From contig CAJSYQ010000004.1 in NCBI GenBank assembly GCA_910574015.1, positions 1 to 64,000 on the forward strand: a stretch of DNA of 64,000 nt, written 5' to 3'. Every line of letters begins with the position of its first letter. Within the stretch, counting starts at the first letter, position 1. Of this stretch, positions 55,283 through 64,000 are shown in pieces. Both the position numbers and the translations under genes were made by a program. The DNA comes from Eubacteriaceae bacterium. GTDB taxonomy: Bacteria > Bacillota > Clostridia > Lachnospirales > Lachnospiraceae. The notes beneath the pieces were generated by a model. The model saw only the letters and a list, made by a program, of their open reading frames with translations, was not told the DNA's origin and made no database searches.

Positions 55283-57715
55283 ATGTCGATTACAATAGCA
55301 CTTGCGGGAAATCCAAACAGCGGCAAGACTACACTGTTCAATGCGCTGACCGGTGCCAGTCAGTATGTCGGTAACTGGCCGGGTGTTACGGTGGAGAAGA
55401 AGGAGGGAAAGCTGAAGGGGATCTATGCCGGAAATGAACCGGATGTGACAGTGACGGATCTGCCGGGGATTTATTCCCTGTCTCCATATACATTGGAGGA
55501 AGTGGTGGCCCGCAATTATCTCATCAACGAGAGACCGGATGTCATACTGAATATTGTGGACGGCACAAATATCGAACGGAATCTGTATCTGTCCACGCAG
55601 CTGATGGAACTGGGGATCCCGGTGGTAATGGCAGTGAATATGATGGATGTGGTAGAAAAGAACGGCGGCCGGATCTATGCGGATATGCTGAGCCGGATGC
55701 TGGGCTGTGAGGTAGTGGAGATTTCCGCACTGAAAGGACACGGCATTGACCGGGCGGCTGCCAAGGCTGTGGTAGCGGCGAAGAAGGCGGAGCCCGCGGC
55801 AGTACACGGATTTTCTGAAAGAGTAGAGGAGGCGGTACATAGCGTGGAAGAGCGCCTTGGCAGTGAGGTGGAATCCGAGCAGAGAAGATTTTTTGCGGTT
55901 AAGCTGCTGGAGCGTGATGATATCATTGCAGAGCAGCTGCAAAGCGTACCGGATGTAACTGCTGAGATCGCCGCCCTGGAGGAAGCCTTTGACGATGATA
56001 CGGAGAGCATCTTCACAAATGCGAGATATACCTTTCTGTCATCTGTGGTGGATGCGTGCTGTACAAAGGGAGACAGAGAAAAATTGACAGTGTCGGACAG
56101 GATTGATAAGATTGTTACAAACCGTTTTCTGGCACTGCCGGTTTTTGCGGCGGTTATGTTTATTGTGTACTATATCTCTGTGACATCCGTTGGGACGCTT
56201 GTGACAGACTGGACCAATGATGGCCTGTTCGGTGACGGGTGGTATCTGGCGGGCATCGGAAGAGGTGATTTGGAGGCTGCCACGGACAAGTGGGCGGAGC
56301 AGGAAATATTCAATGACGAAAAGATTCAGGCAGTTATCGACGCTGCTGCTGGTGATGACCAGGTAATCGGGGCGGATCAGCTTCGGGATGCCTATGCAGA
56401 GAAGGATTTTGGTGCTTTTGACGAGGCCCGCGGCTCCTTTGGAGACGATCTGGCGGAAAAGGGCTATGATCTGGATGCCCTTCTGCCGCTGGATGAGGAA
56501 GGGGAATGGGACGGCCAGCCGGATCCGGCTGATTATGGAATCTGGGTTCCCGGCATTCCTGTCCTTGTGGGAGACGGACTGGAGGCAGTGGGATGTGCCA
56601 GCTGGCTCCAGGGCTTGATCGTTGACGGCATCATCGGCGGCGTAGGCTCCGTGCTGGGATTTGTCCCCCAGATGCTTGTGCTGTTCATCTTCCTGGCCTT
56701 CCTGGAGGGATGCGGGTATATGGCCCGGGCCGCCTTTATTATGGATCGTATTTTCCGCCGTTTTGGCCTTTCGGGAAAATCTTTTATCCCGATGCTGATC
56801 GGAACGGGATGCGGGGTGACGGGGATCATGGCGTCCAGGACCATTGAGAATGAGAGAGATCGGAGAATGACTATCATGACCACTACCTTTATACCCTGCG
56901 GTGCCAAGCTGCCCATTATCGCCCTTCTGGCCAGCGCCCTGTTCGGCGGGGCGTGGTGGGTAGCCCCCAGTGCTTATTTTCTGGGCATTGCGGCTATCGT
57001 TCTATCCGGCATTATATTGAAGAAGACAAGAATGTTTGCAGGAGATCCGGCTCCCTTTATTCTGGAACTTCCAGCCTATCATCTGCCGTCGGCAGGCTCC
57101 GTCCTGAGGAGTATGTGGGAGCGCGGCTGGTCCTTTATCAAGAGGGCAGGTACGGTGATCCTTGTCTCGGCCATTATCATATGGGCCGGCTCTGTCTTTG
57201 GCGTGACAGACGGTTCCTTCGGTTTTCATCCGGATATCGAGCTGGAGAACAGTGTGCTGGGATATATAGGGAGAGGCATTCAGTGGCTCTTTGTGCCACT
57301 TGGTTTTGGCAATATAAAGGCGGTGACCGCCACCATGATGGGGCTGGTTGCCAAGGAGGAAGTAGTCGGTGTCTTTGGCGTCCTGGATTTTGAGGGAATG
57401 AGCCGGCTGGCCGGGTATTCCTTCCTGGCCTTCAACCTGCTGTGCGCGCCATGCTTTGCTGCGATGGGAGCCATCCGCCGGGAGATGAACAATGGCAGAT
57501 GGACCGCATTTGCCATCGCCTACCAGTGTGTCTTTGCCTATGGCACCGCCCTGATCATCTATCAGACGGGTATGCTGCTGTCCGGGGTGTTCAGCGTCTG
57601 GACCGTGGCCGCCCTGCTGCTGGCCGTCTTCCTGCTGTATCTGATCTTCCGTCCATACAGGGAGAGCGGCAGGCTGAAATGGAACGGGAGAACTGGTATG
57701 GCGGGTGAATCATAA
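55283..57715 (+). CDS. feoB: Ferrous iron transporter FeoB
   Basis: The 810-residue protein has an N-terminal G domain with GNPNSGKTTLFN (9-20), DLPGIYSLSPYT (about 60-71) and the NMMD specificity motif, a helical GDI-like spacer (about 170-265), and a membrane core of about eight helices with the two Gate motifs around FIPMLIGTGCGVTGI and FIPCGAKLPII. An insertion of about 110 residues, acidic and hydrophilic (about 312-420), lies after the first membrane helix and is not typical of E. coli FeoB. It imports Fe2+ driven by GTP. The start follows GGGAGGAA. Confidence 0.95.
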   Translation: MSITIALAGNPNSGKTTLFNALTGASQYVGNWPGVTVEKKEGKLKGIYAGNEPDVTVTDLPGIYSLSPYTLEEVVARNYLINERPDVILNIVDGTNIERNLYLSTQLMELGIPVVMAVNMMDVVEKNGGRIYADMLSRMLGCEVVEISALKGHGIDRAAAKAVVAAKKAEPAAVHGFSERVEEAVHSVEERLGSEVESEQRRFFAVKLLERDDIIAEQLQSVPDVTAEIAALEEAFDDDTESIFTNARYTFLSSVVDACCTKGDREKLTVSDRIDKIVTNRFLALPVFAAVMFIVYYISVTSVGTLVTDWTNDGLFGDGWYLAGIGRGDLEAATDKWAEQEIFNDEKIQAVIDAAAGDDQVIGADQLRDAYAEKDFGAFDEARGSFGDDLAEKGYDLDALLPLDEEGEWDGQPDPADYGIWVPGIPVLVGDGLEAVGCASWLQGLIVDGIIGGVGSVLGFVPQMLVLFIFLAFLEGCGYMARAAFIMDRIFRRFGLSGKSFIPMLIGTGCGVTGIMASRTIENERDRRMTIMTTTFIPCGAKLPIIALLASALFGGAWWVAPSAYFLGIAAIVLSGIILKKTRMFAGDPAPFILELPAYHLPSAGSVLRSMWERGWSFIKRAGTVILVSAIIIWAGSVFGVTDGSFGFHPDIELENSVLGYIGRGIQWLFVPLGFGNIKAVTATMMGLVAKEEVVGVFGVLDFEGMSRLAGYSFLAFNLLCAPCFAAMGAIRREMNNGRWTAFAIAYQCVFAYGTALIIYQTGMLLSGVFSVWTVAALLLAVFLLYLIFRPYRESGRLKWNGRTGMAGES

Positions 57716-57737
57716 AAAAGAAGAATGGAGGACGGTT

Positions 57738-57881
57738 ATGGAATCTATAGTGGGAACGATAATGGTGGGATGTATACTGCTTGCCGCGGTGGGACTTATC
57801 GTGGCTAAAATGATCGCGGACCGGAGGAAGGGAAAAGGGCACTGCGGCGGCGACTGTGGAAACTGCCGGAAATGCCATTAG
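57738..57881 (+). CDS. FeoB-associated Cys-rich membrane protein
   Basis: This 47-residue protein has one membrane helix (about 5-25) and a short cysteine-rich tail CGGDCGNCRKC. It is encoded 22 bases after feoB with AATGGAGG ahead, the typical context of the FeoB-associated Cys-rich family. The cysteines may bind Fe2+ or a metal cluster on the cytoplasmic or outer side. Confidence 0.85.
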   Translation: MESIVGTIMVGCILLAAVGLIVAKMIADRRKGKGHCGGDCGNCRKCH

Positions 57882-58004
57882 ACGGGCGGCATCAGAGGAC
57901 GGTTGCTTAAAATTACGGAATACATGGCAAAATGGAATCCGTCCTTGACATACCATGCAGAATATCGCAAAATAATATGAGAGATAAGCATGGAGGCCGT
58001 CGGC

Positions 58005-58619
58005 ATGAAGAAGATAAAGATATGTGGGATCACAGATATTGGGGAGACGGAATGTCTGAATGAAGCCGGTGTGGATTACGCCGGCTTTGTCCTGTTCTGC
58101 CCAAAGAGCAGGAGAAATACAGAGATTGAGAAAGCGAAGGAGATCATGGGATATCTGGACCCTCAGATCCAGACCGTGGCTGTGGTGGTGGAACCGTCGG
58201 AAGAACAGCTTCTGGAGATCGCAGAGGCGGGCTTTGACCTCGTACAGATTCACGGCAGGATATTGGAAGAGGTGCTGTCCCAAACAAAGATTCCGGTGTT
58301 ACGGGCGTTCAATGTCAGCGACCTGTCTGAATTTTCCCGGTTTGAGGAGATGGAACATGTGGCTGGATATGTATTTGACGCACAGAAGCCGGGCAGCGGC
58401 AGGGTGTTTGACTGGACACTCCTGAAAGAGCTGCCCCAGACAAAGAAACTGACATTTCTGGCAGGGGGGCTGGATGCAGACAATGTAAGAGAAGCGCTGG
58501 CAGCGACTAAGGTGGACGGTGTGGACACAAGCTCCGGGGTGGAGAGAGCGGGCGGGGCGGGAAAGGATCCAGAAAAGATCCGGAGTTTCGTAGAAGCTGT
58601 CAGGAACATAAAGGAATGA
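58005..58619 (+). CDS. trpF: Phosphoribosylanthranilate isomerase
   Basis: The 204-residue TIM barrel begins KIKICGIT, the opening motif of TrpF, and contains AGFVLFCPKSRR, LVQIHG, GYVFDAQKPGSG and LAGGLDADN, with VDTSSGVE near the phosphate site. It rearranges N-(5'-phosphoribosyl)anthranilate in tryptophan synthesis. No other trp gene is in the window, so it is an orphan copy or the trp genes are elsewhere. The ATG at 58005 follows GGAGG. Confidence 0.92.
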   Translation: MKKIKICGITDIGETECLNEAGVDYAGFVLFCPKSRRNTEIEKAKEIMGYLDPQIQTVAVVVEPSEEQLLEIAEAGFDLVQIHGRILEEVLSQTKIPVLRAFNVSDLSEFSRFEEMEHVAGYVFDAQKPGSGRVFDWTLLKELPQTKKLTFLAGGLDADNVREALAATKVDGVDTSSGVERAGGAGKDPEKIRSFVEAVRNIKE

Positions 58620-58623
58620 TTCT

Positions 58624-59976
58624 ATGAAATACATTGTGAGAATAGCAGAGGCGGTTCTTATCGCCATATTTGCCAATATATTTTTGATAGGTAATATCAT
58701 ACCCGTTTCCCGGATCATATGGCTCAGTATGGTACTGTTATTGATGACCCTGTTTGTCGTGGTGAATATCGTGCCTTGTTATGCCAGTTGGAAACTGAAG
58801 AGTCCGCGTCTGAGAAATAATGCGGATGGCTGCGAGCTGCTGGAGATTTTTCTGATCTCCGCCGGGATCTCCATTGTGATCAACGTCTACTGGTGGTTTC
58901 TTGTCCTTCCGGCAGAAAGTCCCTGGGTGTGGACGGCGTGTGTGGGCAGTGCGATTTGCTGTATGATGGTAGAGGCGGTGGTCTTCTGGAACGGCATGAT
59001 CCGAATCTACATCACCTCGGTACAGCTGGGAATGAAGTGGCGGATCATCGGGGCACTGTGCGGCATGATACCCGTGGTACACCTGATCGTACTGGGGATT
59101 ATGATCGGGATCGTGAGAGAGGAAATCCGGGTGGAAAATGATAAGCTCATATTGGATCAGGGGCGGGCGGCCCGGAGGATCTGCCGGACAAAATATCCGT
59201 TGCTGCTGGTACATGGTGTGTTTTTCCGGGATTCAGGAAACTTTAATTACTGGGGACGCATTCCGGCTGAGCTGGAGGCAAACGGCGCCACACTTTATTA
59301 TGGAAATCATGGATCCGCGGCATCGGTAGCGGACAGCGCCCGGGAACTGGATGCCCGGATCCGGCAGATCGTACGGGAAACCGACTGCGGAAAGGTGAAT
59401 ATCATTGCCCACTCCAAGGGGGGGCTCGACTGCCGATACGCCCTCTCAGAGCTGGGAACCCATCCTTTCGTGGCGAGCCTTACTACGATTAATACACCTC
59501 ACCGGGGGTGCCGGTTTGCGGACTATCTTTTGACGAAGATACCTGGGAATCAGCAGCAGGCTATTGCCGCGGCATACAATGGGACGCTTCGGAGACTGGG
59601 GGAACCCTCGGCAGATTTTATGGCGGCAGTAAGGGATCTCACGGAAGAGGCGTGCCTGAGGCGGAATGAGGTCCTAAAGGATATGCCGGAGGTGTACGGA
59701 CAGAGCGTGGGATCTAAACTCAGATATCCTTCCGGCGGACGATTTCCGTTGAATTTTTCCTGCCGTTTTGTCAAGAATTTTGATGAGAGCAATGACGGAC
59801 TGGTGGGGGCGGCGTCCTTTGCCTGGGGAGAGGATTACCAGTTCGTGCAGGCGGAGGGGAAGAGAGGGATCTCACACGGCGACATGATCGATCTGAATCG
59901 TGAGAATTTCGCAGGCTTTGATGTGAGGGAATTTTATGTTCAGCTGGTCAGCGCTCTGCGGGAGCGAGGGCTATAA
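58624..59976 (+). CDS. Membrane-anchored alpha/beta-hydrolase (lipase-like)
   Basis: The 450-residue protein has about five membrane helices in the first 165 residues and then an alpha/beta-hydrolase domain. The strand YPLLLVHGVFF, the oxyanion HG, the nucleophile elbow AHSKGG with S264 and a later NDGLVG acid and HGDMIDL histidine region fit the triacylglycerol lipase/esterase group. The lid and substrate are not evident. It starts four bases after trpF and ends 28 bases before fbp, so it may be part of the same transcript. Confidence 0.75.
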   Translation: MKYIVRIAEAVLIAIFANIFLIGNIIPVSRIIWLSMVLLLMTLFVVVNIVPCYASWKLKSPRLRNNADGCELLEIFLISAGISIVINVYWWFLVLPAESPWVWTACVGSAICCMMVEAVVFWNGMIRIYITSVQLGMKWRIIGALCGMIPVVHLIVLGIMIGIVREEIRVENDKLILDQGRAARRICRTKYPLLLVHGVFFRDSGNFNYWGRIPAELEANGATLYYGNHGSAASVADSARELDARIRQIVRETDCGKVNIIAHSKGGLDCRYALSELGTHPFVASLTTINTPHRGCRFADYLLTKIPGNQQQAIAAAYNGTLRRLGEPSADFMAAVRDLTEEACLRRNEVLKDMPEVYGQSVGSKLRYPSGGRFPLNFSCRFVKNFDESNDGLVGAASFAWGEDYQFVQAEGKRGISHGDMIDLNRENFAGFDVREFYVQLVSALRERGL

Positions 59977-60004
59977 CGGTTCAAAGGAAAGGAGCGGAGG
60001 AAGG

Positions 60005-61897
60005 ATGCAGAAAGAGGAAAGAAAATATCTCAGGCTGCTGGCGGAGAAATATCCCACCCGGCAGTCTGTGTGCCGGGAAATCATTAACCGCAATGCCATA
60101 CTTAATCTTCCCAAGGGCACAGAACATTTTATGAGTGACCTGCATGGAGAGTACGAGGCATTCTATCATATCTTAAATAACTGTTCGGGGGTGATTCGGG
60201 AAAAGGTAGATCTTCTGTTCGGAGATATTATGAGCCCTGCCGAGCGGCAGGAGATCTGTACCCTGATCTATTATCCCAGGGAGAAGCTGAGGATGCTCCG
60301 CAGGGAGAGGGACCTTGCACCGGACTGGTACCGGATGCTGCTAAATGATCTGGTGGAGGTGGCTAAGCTGCTCTCATCCAAATATACAAGGTCCAAGGTG
60401 AGGAAGGCCATGCCGGAGGATTTTTCCTATATTATAGATGAACTTCTTCACGTCCAGAAGGATGAAGACGACAATCAGGTGGTCTATCATAAGAAAATCA
60501 TAGATACGATCCTGAGTATAGAAAATGCGGATGAGTTTATCGTGGCGCTGGCGGGGCTTATTAAGCGGCTGGCGGTGGATCATCTGCATATCGTCGGCGA
60601 TATGTTTGACCGGGGTGCCAGTGCGGATAAGATACTGGACCTTCTTATGAGCCACCATTCCCTGGATATCGAGTGGGGAAACCACGACATACTGTGGATG
60701 GGGGCGGCGGCGGGGAGCAAGGCGTGCATCGCCAATGTGATACGCAATAACCTCCGCTATCAGAATACGGAAATACTGGAAAACGGATATGGCATCAGTC
60801 TGCGTCACCTGACTCTATTCGCCATCCGGCATTACACCGGGGAAAACCCCATACGGAAGGCATGGAAGGCGATATCCGTAATAATGTTTAAACTGGAGGG
60901 AAACGTGATCCGGGAGCATCCAGAGTATCAGATGGAAAACCGCCTGCTTTTGGATAAGGTGGATCAGGAGAGAAAGGTACTGGTACTGGAAGGCAGGGAA
61001 TATGGGATGAAGGATGCCGAGTTTCCCACTGTGGACCCGGAAGATCCATACCGGCTGACGGAAGAGGAATGGGAGATCATGAAAGAACTGAAAACAGATT
61101 TCCTCAACAGCATCCGTCTTCAGCGGCATGTGCGGTTCCTGTATGAAAAGGGGAGCATGTACCGGATCTATAATGAAAATCTTCTCTATCACGGCTGTGT
61201 GCCAATGGATGAGGAGGGGAATTTTCAGGGTGTCACGATGGATGGCATCACCTATCAGGGCAAGGCGTATCTTGACTTTGCGGACAGGGTGGCGCGCCGG
61301 GCATTTTCGGAGAAAAGGACGTCATGGGATCTGGACTTTATGTGGTATCTCTGGTGCGGGCGGCTGTCACCTCTGTGCGGGCGGCTCTTGAAGACCTTCG
61401 AGAGGACATATCTGCTGGATGAGGGCACCTGGGAGGAACCGAAGAATCCATACTATAAGTTCTATGAGCAGGAAAAGACCTGTAATATGATCCTGCGTGA
61501 GTTCGGGCTGTATTCCGGCCTGTCCCATATTGTAAACGGTCATACGCCGGTCCTCACAGGAGAGGGAGAGCTTCCCATCCGTGCCGGAGGGAAGCTGTTG
61601 GTGATCGACGGCGGATTCTGTTCGGATTATCACAAGAAAACCGGGATCGCCGGTTATACGCTGATCTATAACTCCCATGGTCTGCGGATCATGGCGCACC
61701 AGCCCTTTGAGACTATCCAGAAGGCGATGAAAGACAATCTGGATATTGAATCGGAATCCCAGCTGATCGAGACAGAGAAGGCTCGTGTTATGGTAAAAGA
61801 TACCGATATCGGCCGGGAGATCTATGAACACATATCCGACCTTGAGCTTCTTCTCCGGGGATACCGCAGCGGCGAGATAAAGGAGAGGAGGGCCTGA
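60005..61897 (+). CDS. fbp: Fructose-1,6-bisphosphatase, class III
   Basis: The 630-residue enzyme is of the Firmicute class III type. The metallophosphatase motifs are FMSDLHGEYEAF (about 41-52), HIVGDMFDRGASADK (about 196-210) and EWGNHDILWMGA (about 218-229), with later VNGHTPV. It removes the 1-phosphate from fructose 1,6-bisphosphate in gluconeogenesis. The length and motif order match B. subtilis Fbp. The start chosen has GGAGCGGAGG eight bases upstream; the frame runs further upstream into the previous gene. Confidence 0.95.
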   Translation: MQKEERKYLRLLAEKYPTRQSVCREIINRNAILNLPKGTEHFMSDLHGEYEAFYHILNNCSGVIREKVDLLFGDIMSPAERQEICTLIYYPREKLRMLRRERDLAPDWYRMLLNDLVEVAKLLSSKYTRSKVRKAMPEDFSYIIDELLHVQKDEDDNQVVYHKKIIDTILSIENADEFIVALAGLIKRLAVDHLHIVGDMFDRGASADKILDLLMSHHSLDIEWGNHDILWMGAAAGSKACIANVIRNNLRYQNTEILENGYGISLRHLTLFAIRHYTGENPIRKAWKAISVIMFKLEGNVIREHPEYQMENRLLLDKVDQERKVLVLEGREYGMKDAEFPTVDPEDPYRLTEEEWEIMKELKTDFLNSIRLQRHVRFLYEKGSMYRIYNENLLYHGCVPMDEEGNFQGVTMDGITYQGKAYLDFADRVARRAFSEKRTSWDLDFMWYLWCGRLSPLCGRLLKTFERTYLLDEGTWEEPKNPYYKFYEQEKTCNMILREFGLYSGLSHIVNGHTPVLTGEGELPIRAGGKLLVIDGGFCSDYHKKTGIAGYTLIYNSHGLRIMAHQPFETIQKAMKDNLDIESESQLIETEKARVMVKDTDIGREIYEHISDLELLLRGYRSGEIKERRA

Positions 61898-61990
61898 CCC
61901 AAAAAGAAGAAAAAGTTCCTGATTGCTATTGTGCTTTGTTTGTGATAAAATTCTGCTATATTATTATTCATTTAAGGAGGGCATTATAGC

Positions 61991-64000
61991 ATGAGGAACT
62001 TGAAGAGACGGGCACTTGCCGTCGCTATGGCGGCGGTGCTGGCATTGGGCAGTATGTCATATCCGGGAAAAGCGGATCCGGCGTCTGCGGCAGGCAGAAG
62101 TGATGCCGTGCTGACAGATGAGAGCCAGTTGGGGGAATATAATGATAAACTGGCATATAAGCGGGTGGGGGTACACGATCCATCCATTATACAGGACCCA
62201 GAGACAAAAAGGTATTATCTGTTTGGGTCTCACTGTGCATGGGCATATTCAGACGATCTTAAGAACTGGACGTCTTTTACAAATAATGTAACTGAGGCAT
62301 CGGCGGTAACTATTTTCAAAGATGAGATCGCATGGTGCCGAAAGGCAGATTCGTCGTATTCCGTGGCAGGGAATCTGTGGGCCCCGGATATCGTGTGGAG
62401 CGAGCCCATGAAGAAATGGTGTATGTACATGAGCATTAACGGTCCGGACTGGAATTCAACCATATCGCTCCTGACAGCGGATCGTCTGGACGGCAGTTGG
62501 ACATATGTGGGTCCTGTGATCCAGTCAGGGATGACGAAGGGATACGGCCTTACTTTCGATCTTACAAAGGTCACCGGTGAAACGACTGTTCCGGCGCGTT
62601 ATACAGATAATGTCAGCAGAGGCGGAAATCCTACGCTGGAGGCCCATGCCATTGACCCCTGCGTCGTTTATGACGACAAGGGCGACCTGTGGATGTCATA
62701 CGGTTCCTGGTCAGGCGGTATCTCCATGATCAAGCTGGATCCGAAGACTGGTCTCAGGGACTATAGCACTTCCTATAAGGACACCGGAAATAAGGTGGAT
62801 GCGGATGGAATGATTTCCGATCCCTACACCGGATATAAGATCGCAGGAGGCACCGCAGTCAGCGGGGAGGGCTCCTACATCCAGAAGATCGGGGATTACT
62901 ATTTCCTCTTCCTGTCCTATGGCGGCTATGACCCAAAAGGCGGTTATAATATGAGACTGTTCCGATCCAAGGATATCAAGGGGCCGTATCTGGATGCCCT
63001 GGGAAAAGATGCAAGAACGGTAGTGAACAGCAAGGCAGGCGATACTACGGGCACCACAGGGATGCGTCTGGTGAGCTTTTATAAGTGGAACTTCGCGCCT
63101 TACGGATATACGGCTCAGGGACATAACTCCGCCATTGTGGATCCGGACAGCGGAAAAGCGTTTGTTATCTATCACAACAAATTCAATGATGGCACGGCGG
63201 CGCATGAGGTGAGGAACCATCAGCTGCTGGTGAATGAGGACGGCTGGATCCTGGCAGCGCCCTTTGAATATGCAGGGGAGACCCTGTCGGAAAAAGGATA
63301 CTCCCAGGAGCTCTTTACCGGGGATTATGGTATTATGTTCCAGAGACAAAACGTTGATGCTGCAAAACTGGCATGTGAAGAAGAGCAGAGCATCCGGCTG
63401 GAATCAGGAACAGAGGTGAAGGATGACACGGGCAGGGTAACCGGGTACACAGGAAATATAACAGGGGGGTACGAAGGGACCTGGACGTCGAAGGCAGGGA
63501 CGCCATATGTTTCCCTGAAGATCGGCGCGACAACATATAAGGGCGTATTCTGTGAAGGCACCATAGATGAAACAAATGTCAGCGCCATGACATTTACCGC
63601 ATTGGGTGACAACAATCAGGAATGCCTGTGGGGGTATAAGGTAAAGGATCCTACCCAGGCGATCCGGCTGACGCTGGATAAACAGATCCAGCTTCCGGAT
63701 ACCGTTGTGAAAAATCTTACGCTGCCAGCATATGGTGTGGGCGGCAGCAAGATCACATGGAAGAGCAACAGCGTGGCGATTTCGGACGACGGCAAGGTAT
63801 TCCATCTGAATGAAGATGCTGCCGCTGGTCTGACGGCTACGGTTTCCTGCGGTGGATATGAGTATTCCAGGAATTATAAATTTACCGTAGTGGGGAGCGG
63901 TACACTTTCCCAGCAGACAGAGATTCCGCTGAAGACTTTCTACAAGGATAAGGAGCTGGATCTGTCAACGCTGAAACAGGGGCAGTGTCCGAGCTTTGCC
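61991..64000 (+). CDS. Secreted GH43-family glycosidase, C-terminus outside the window
   Basis: At least 670 residues are encoded with no stop before the right edge. A signal peptide (about 1-35, ending SAAG) is followed by a GH43 five-bladed propeller (about 55-440). Putative catalytic residues are D63 in HDPSI, the Asp in AIDPCVVYDD and the Glu in AVSGEGSYI, the base, modulator and acid positions of endo-arabinanases. AYKRVGVHDPSII and GNLWAPDIVWSEP are typical strands. After about residue 560 an Ig-like atrophied domain follows. It probably cleaves arabinan or xylan outside the cell. GGAGGG lies nine bases before the ATG. Confidence 0.85.
   Translation, partial: MRNLKRRALAVAMAAVLALGSMSYPGKADPASAAGRSDAVLTDESQLGEYNDKLAYKRVGVHDPSIIQDPETKRYYLFGSHCAWAYSDDLKNWTSFTNNVTEASAVTIFKDEIAWCRKADSSYSVAGNLWAPDIVWSEPMKKWCMYMSINGPDWNSTISLLTADRLDGSWTYVGPVIQSGMTKGYGLTFDLTKVTGETTVPARYTDNVSRGGNPTLEAHAIDPCVVYDDKGDLWMSYGSWSGGISMIKLDPKTGLRDYSTSYKDTGNKVDADGMISDPYTGYKIAGGTAVSGEGSYIQKIGDYYFLFLSYGGYDPKGGYNMRLFRSKDIKGPYLDALGKDARTVVNSKAGDTTGTTGMRLVSFYKWNFAPYGYTAQGHNSAIVDPDSGKAFVIYHNKFNDGTAAHEVRNHQLLVNEDGWILAAPFEYAGETLSEKGYSQELFTGDYGIMFQRQNVDAAKLACEEEQSIRLESGTEVKDDTGRVTGYTGNITGGYEGTWTSKAGTPYVSLKIGATTYKGVFCEGTIDETNVSAMTFTALGDNNQECLWGYKVKDPTQAIRLTLDKQIQLPDTVVKNLTLPAYGVGGSKITWKSNSVAISDDGKVFHLNEDAAAGLTATVSCGGYEYSRNYKFTVVGSGTLSQQTEIPLKTFYKDKELDLSTLKQGQCPSFA

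Overview
The window looks like chromosomal DNA of an anaerobic gut Firmicute, most likely a Lachnospiraceae-type Clostridium. Support for this comes from strong AGGAGG-type ribosome binding sites, a T-box leader, an RNase Y gene, class III fructose-bisphosphatase, Feo iron uptake with a small Cys-rich partner, GH2 and GH43 glycosidases, Ig-like and FN3-like surface proteins and a CotF/ferritin-like protein. No ribosomal RNA, CRISPR array or complete insertion sequence is visible. The assignment rests on gene content and protein style, not on a database search.

Two visibly AT-rich stretches (about 1-10.9 kb and 39-42 kb) sit in otherwise GC-richer DNA. The first holds an ECF sigma factor and its membrane anti-sigma partner, a small ABC exporter with a lipoprotein, and then a run of intact small genes (flavoprotein, HAD hydrolase, CPBP-like membrane protein, acetyltransferase) mixed with broken genes: a truncated Rpn-type nuclease/transposase, a frameshifted Ig-like protein and a NUDIX remnant. 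The second holds remnants of a methyltransferase and a Cof-type HAD phosphatase, each missing its middle, then an acetyltransferase and a TetR/CPBP pair under a perfect palindromic operator. Both look like accessory DNA undergoing decay.

From 10.9 to 28 kb come an Ig-like/GDPD surface enzyme, mscL with a zinc-ribbon tail, a ferritin-like protein, an HD protein, an FN3 protein, a membrane-anchored kinase-like protein whose catalytic motifs are altered, a FliB-type protein, and a lactose/galactoside module (GH2 beta-galactosidase, GPH symporter and divergent AraC regulator). RNase Y follows. From 28.3 to 35.8 kb is a compact operon from glutamyl-tRNA to siroheme: precorrin-2 dehydrogenase, hemB, hemL, a siroheme/4Fe-4S sulfite-reductase-like protein, hemA and one long gene fusing HemC, uroporphyrinogen-III methyltransferase and HemD. 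A two-component system and a Y-family polymerase follow.

From 42.0 to 42.6 kb lie four tRNAs (Glu, Met, Asp, Leu), with odd tRNA-like repeats after the first. Next come a three-gene ABC-2 exporter, a LysM-GH18 protein, and a leftward cluster of three zinc-ribbon/SPFH membrane proteins that resembles the Bacillus YdjG-YdjH-YdjI complex, plus a DUF4230 protein. At 50.6-52.8 kb a T-box leader precedes an unusual leuA whose product carries an AraC-type DNA-binding domain at its C-terminus; this is the strongest candidate for something new here. After a tRNA-Arg come a monofunctional transglycosylase, a DtxR/MntR-type repressor divergent from a feoA-feoA-feoB-Cys-rich operon with a palindrome on its promoter, trpF, a membrane alpha/beta hydrolase, class III fbp, and a GH43 enzyme that runs off the right edge.
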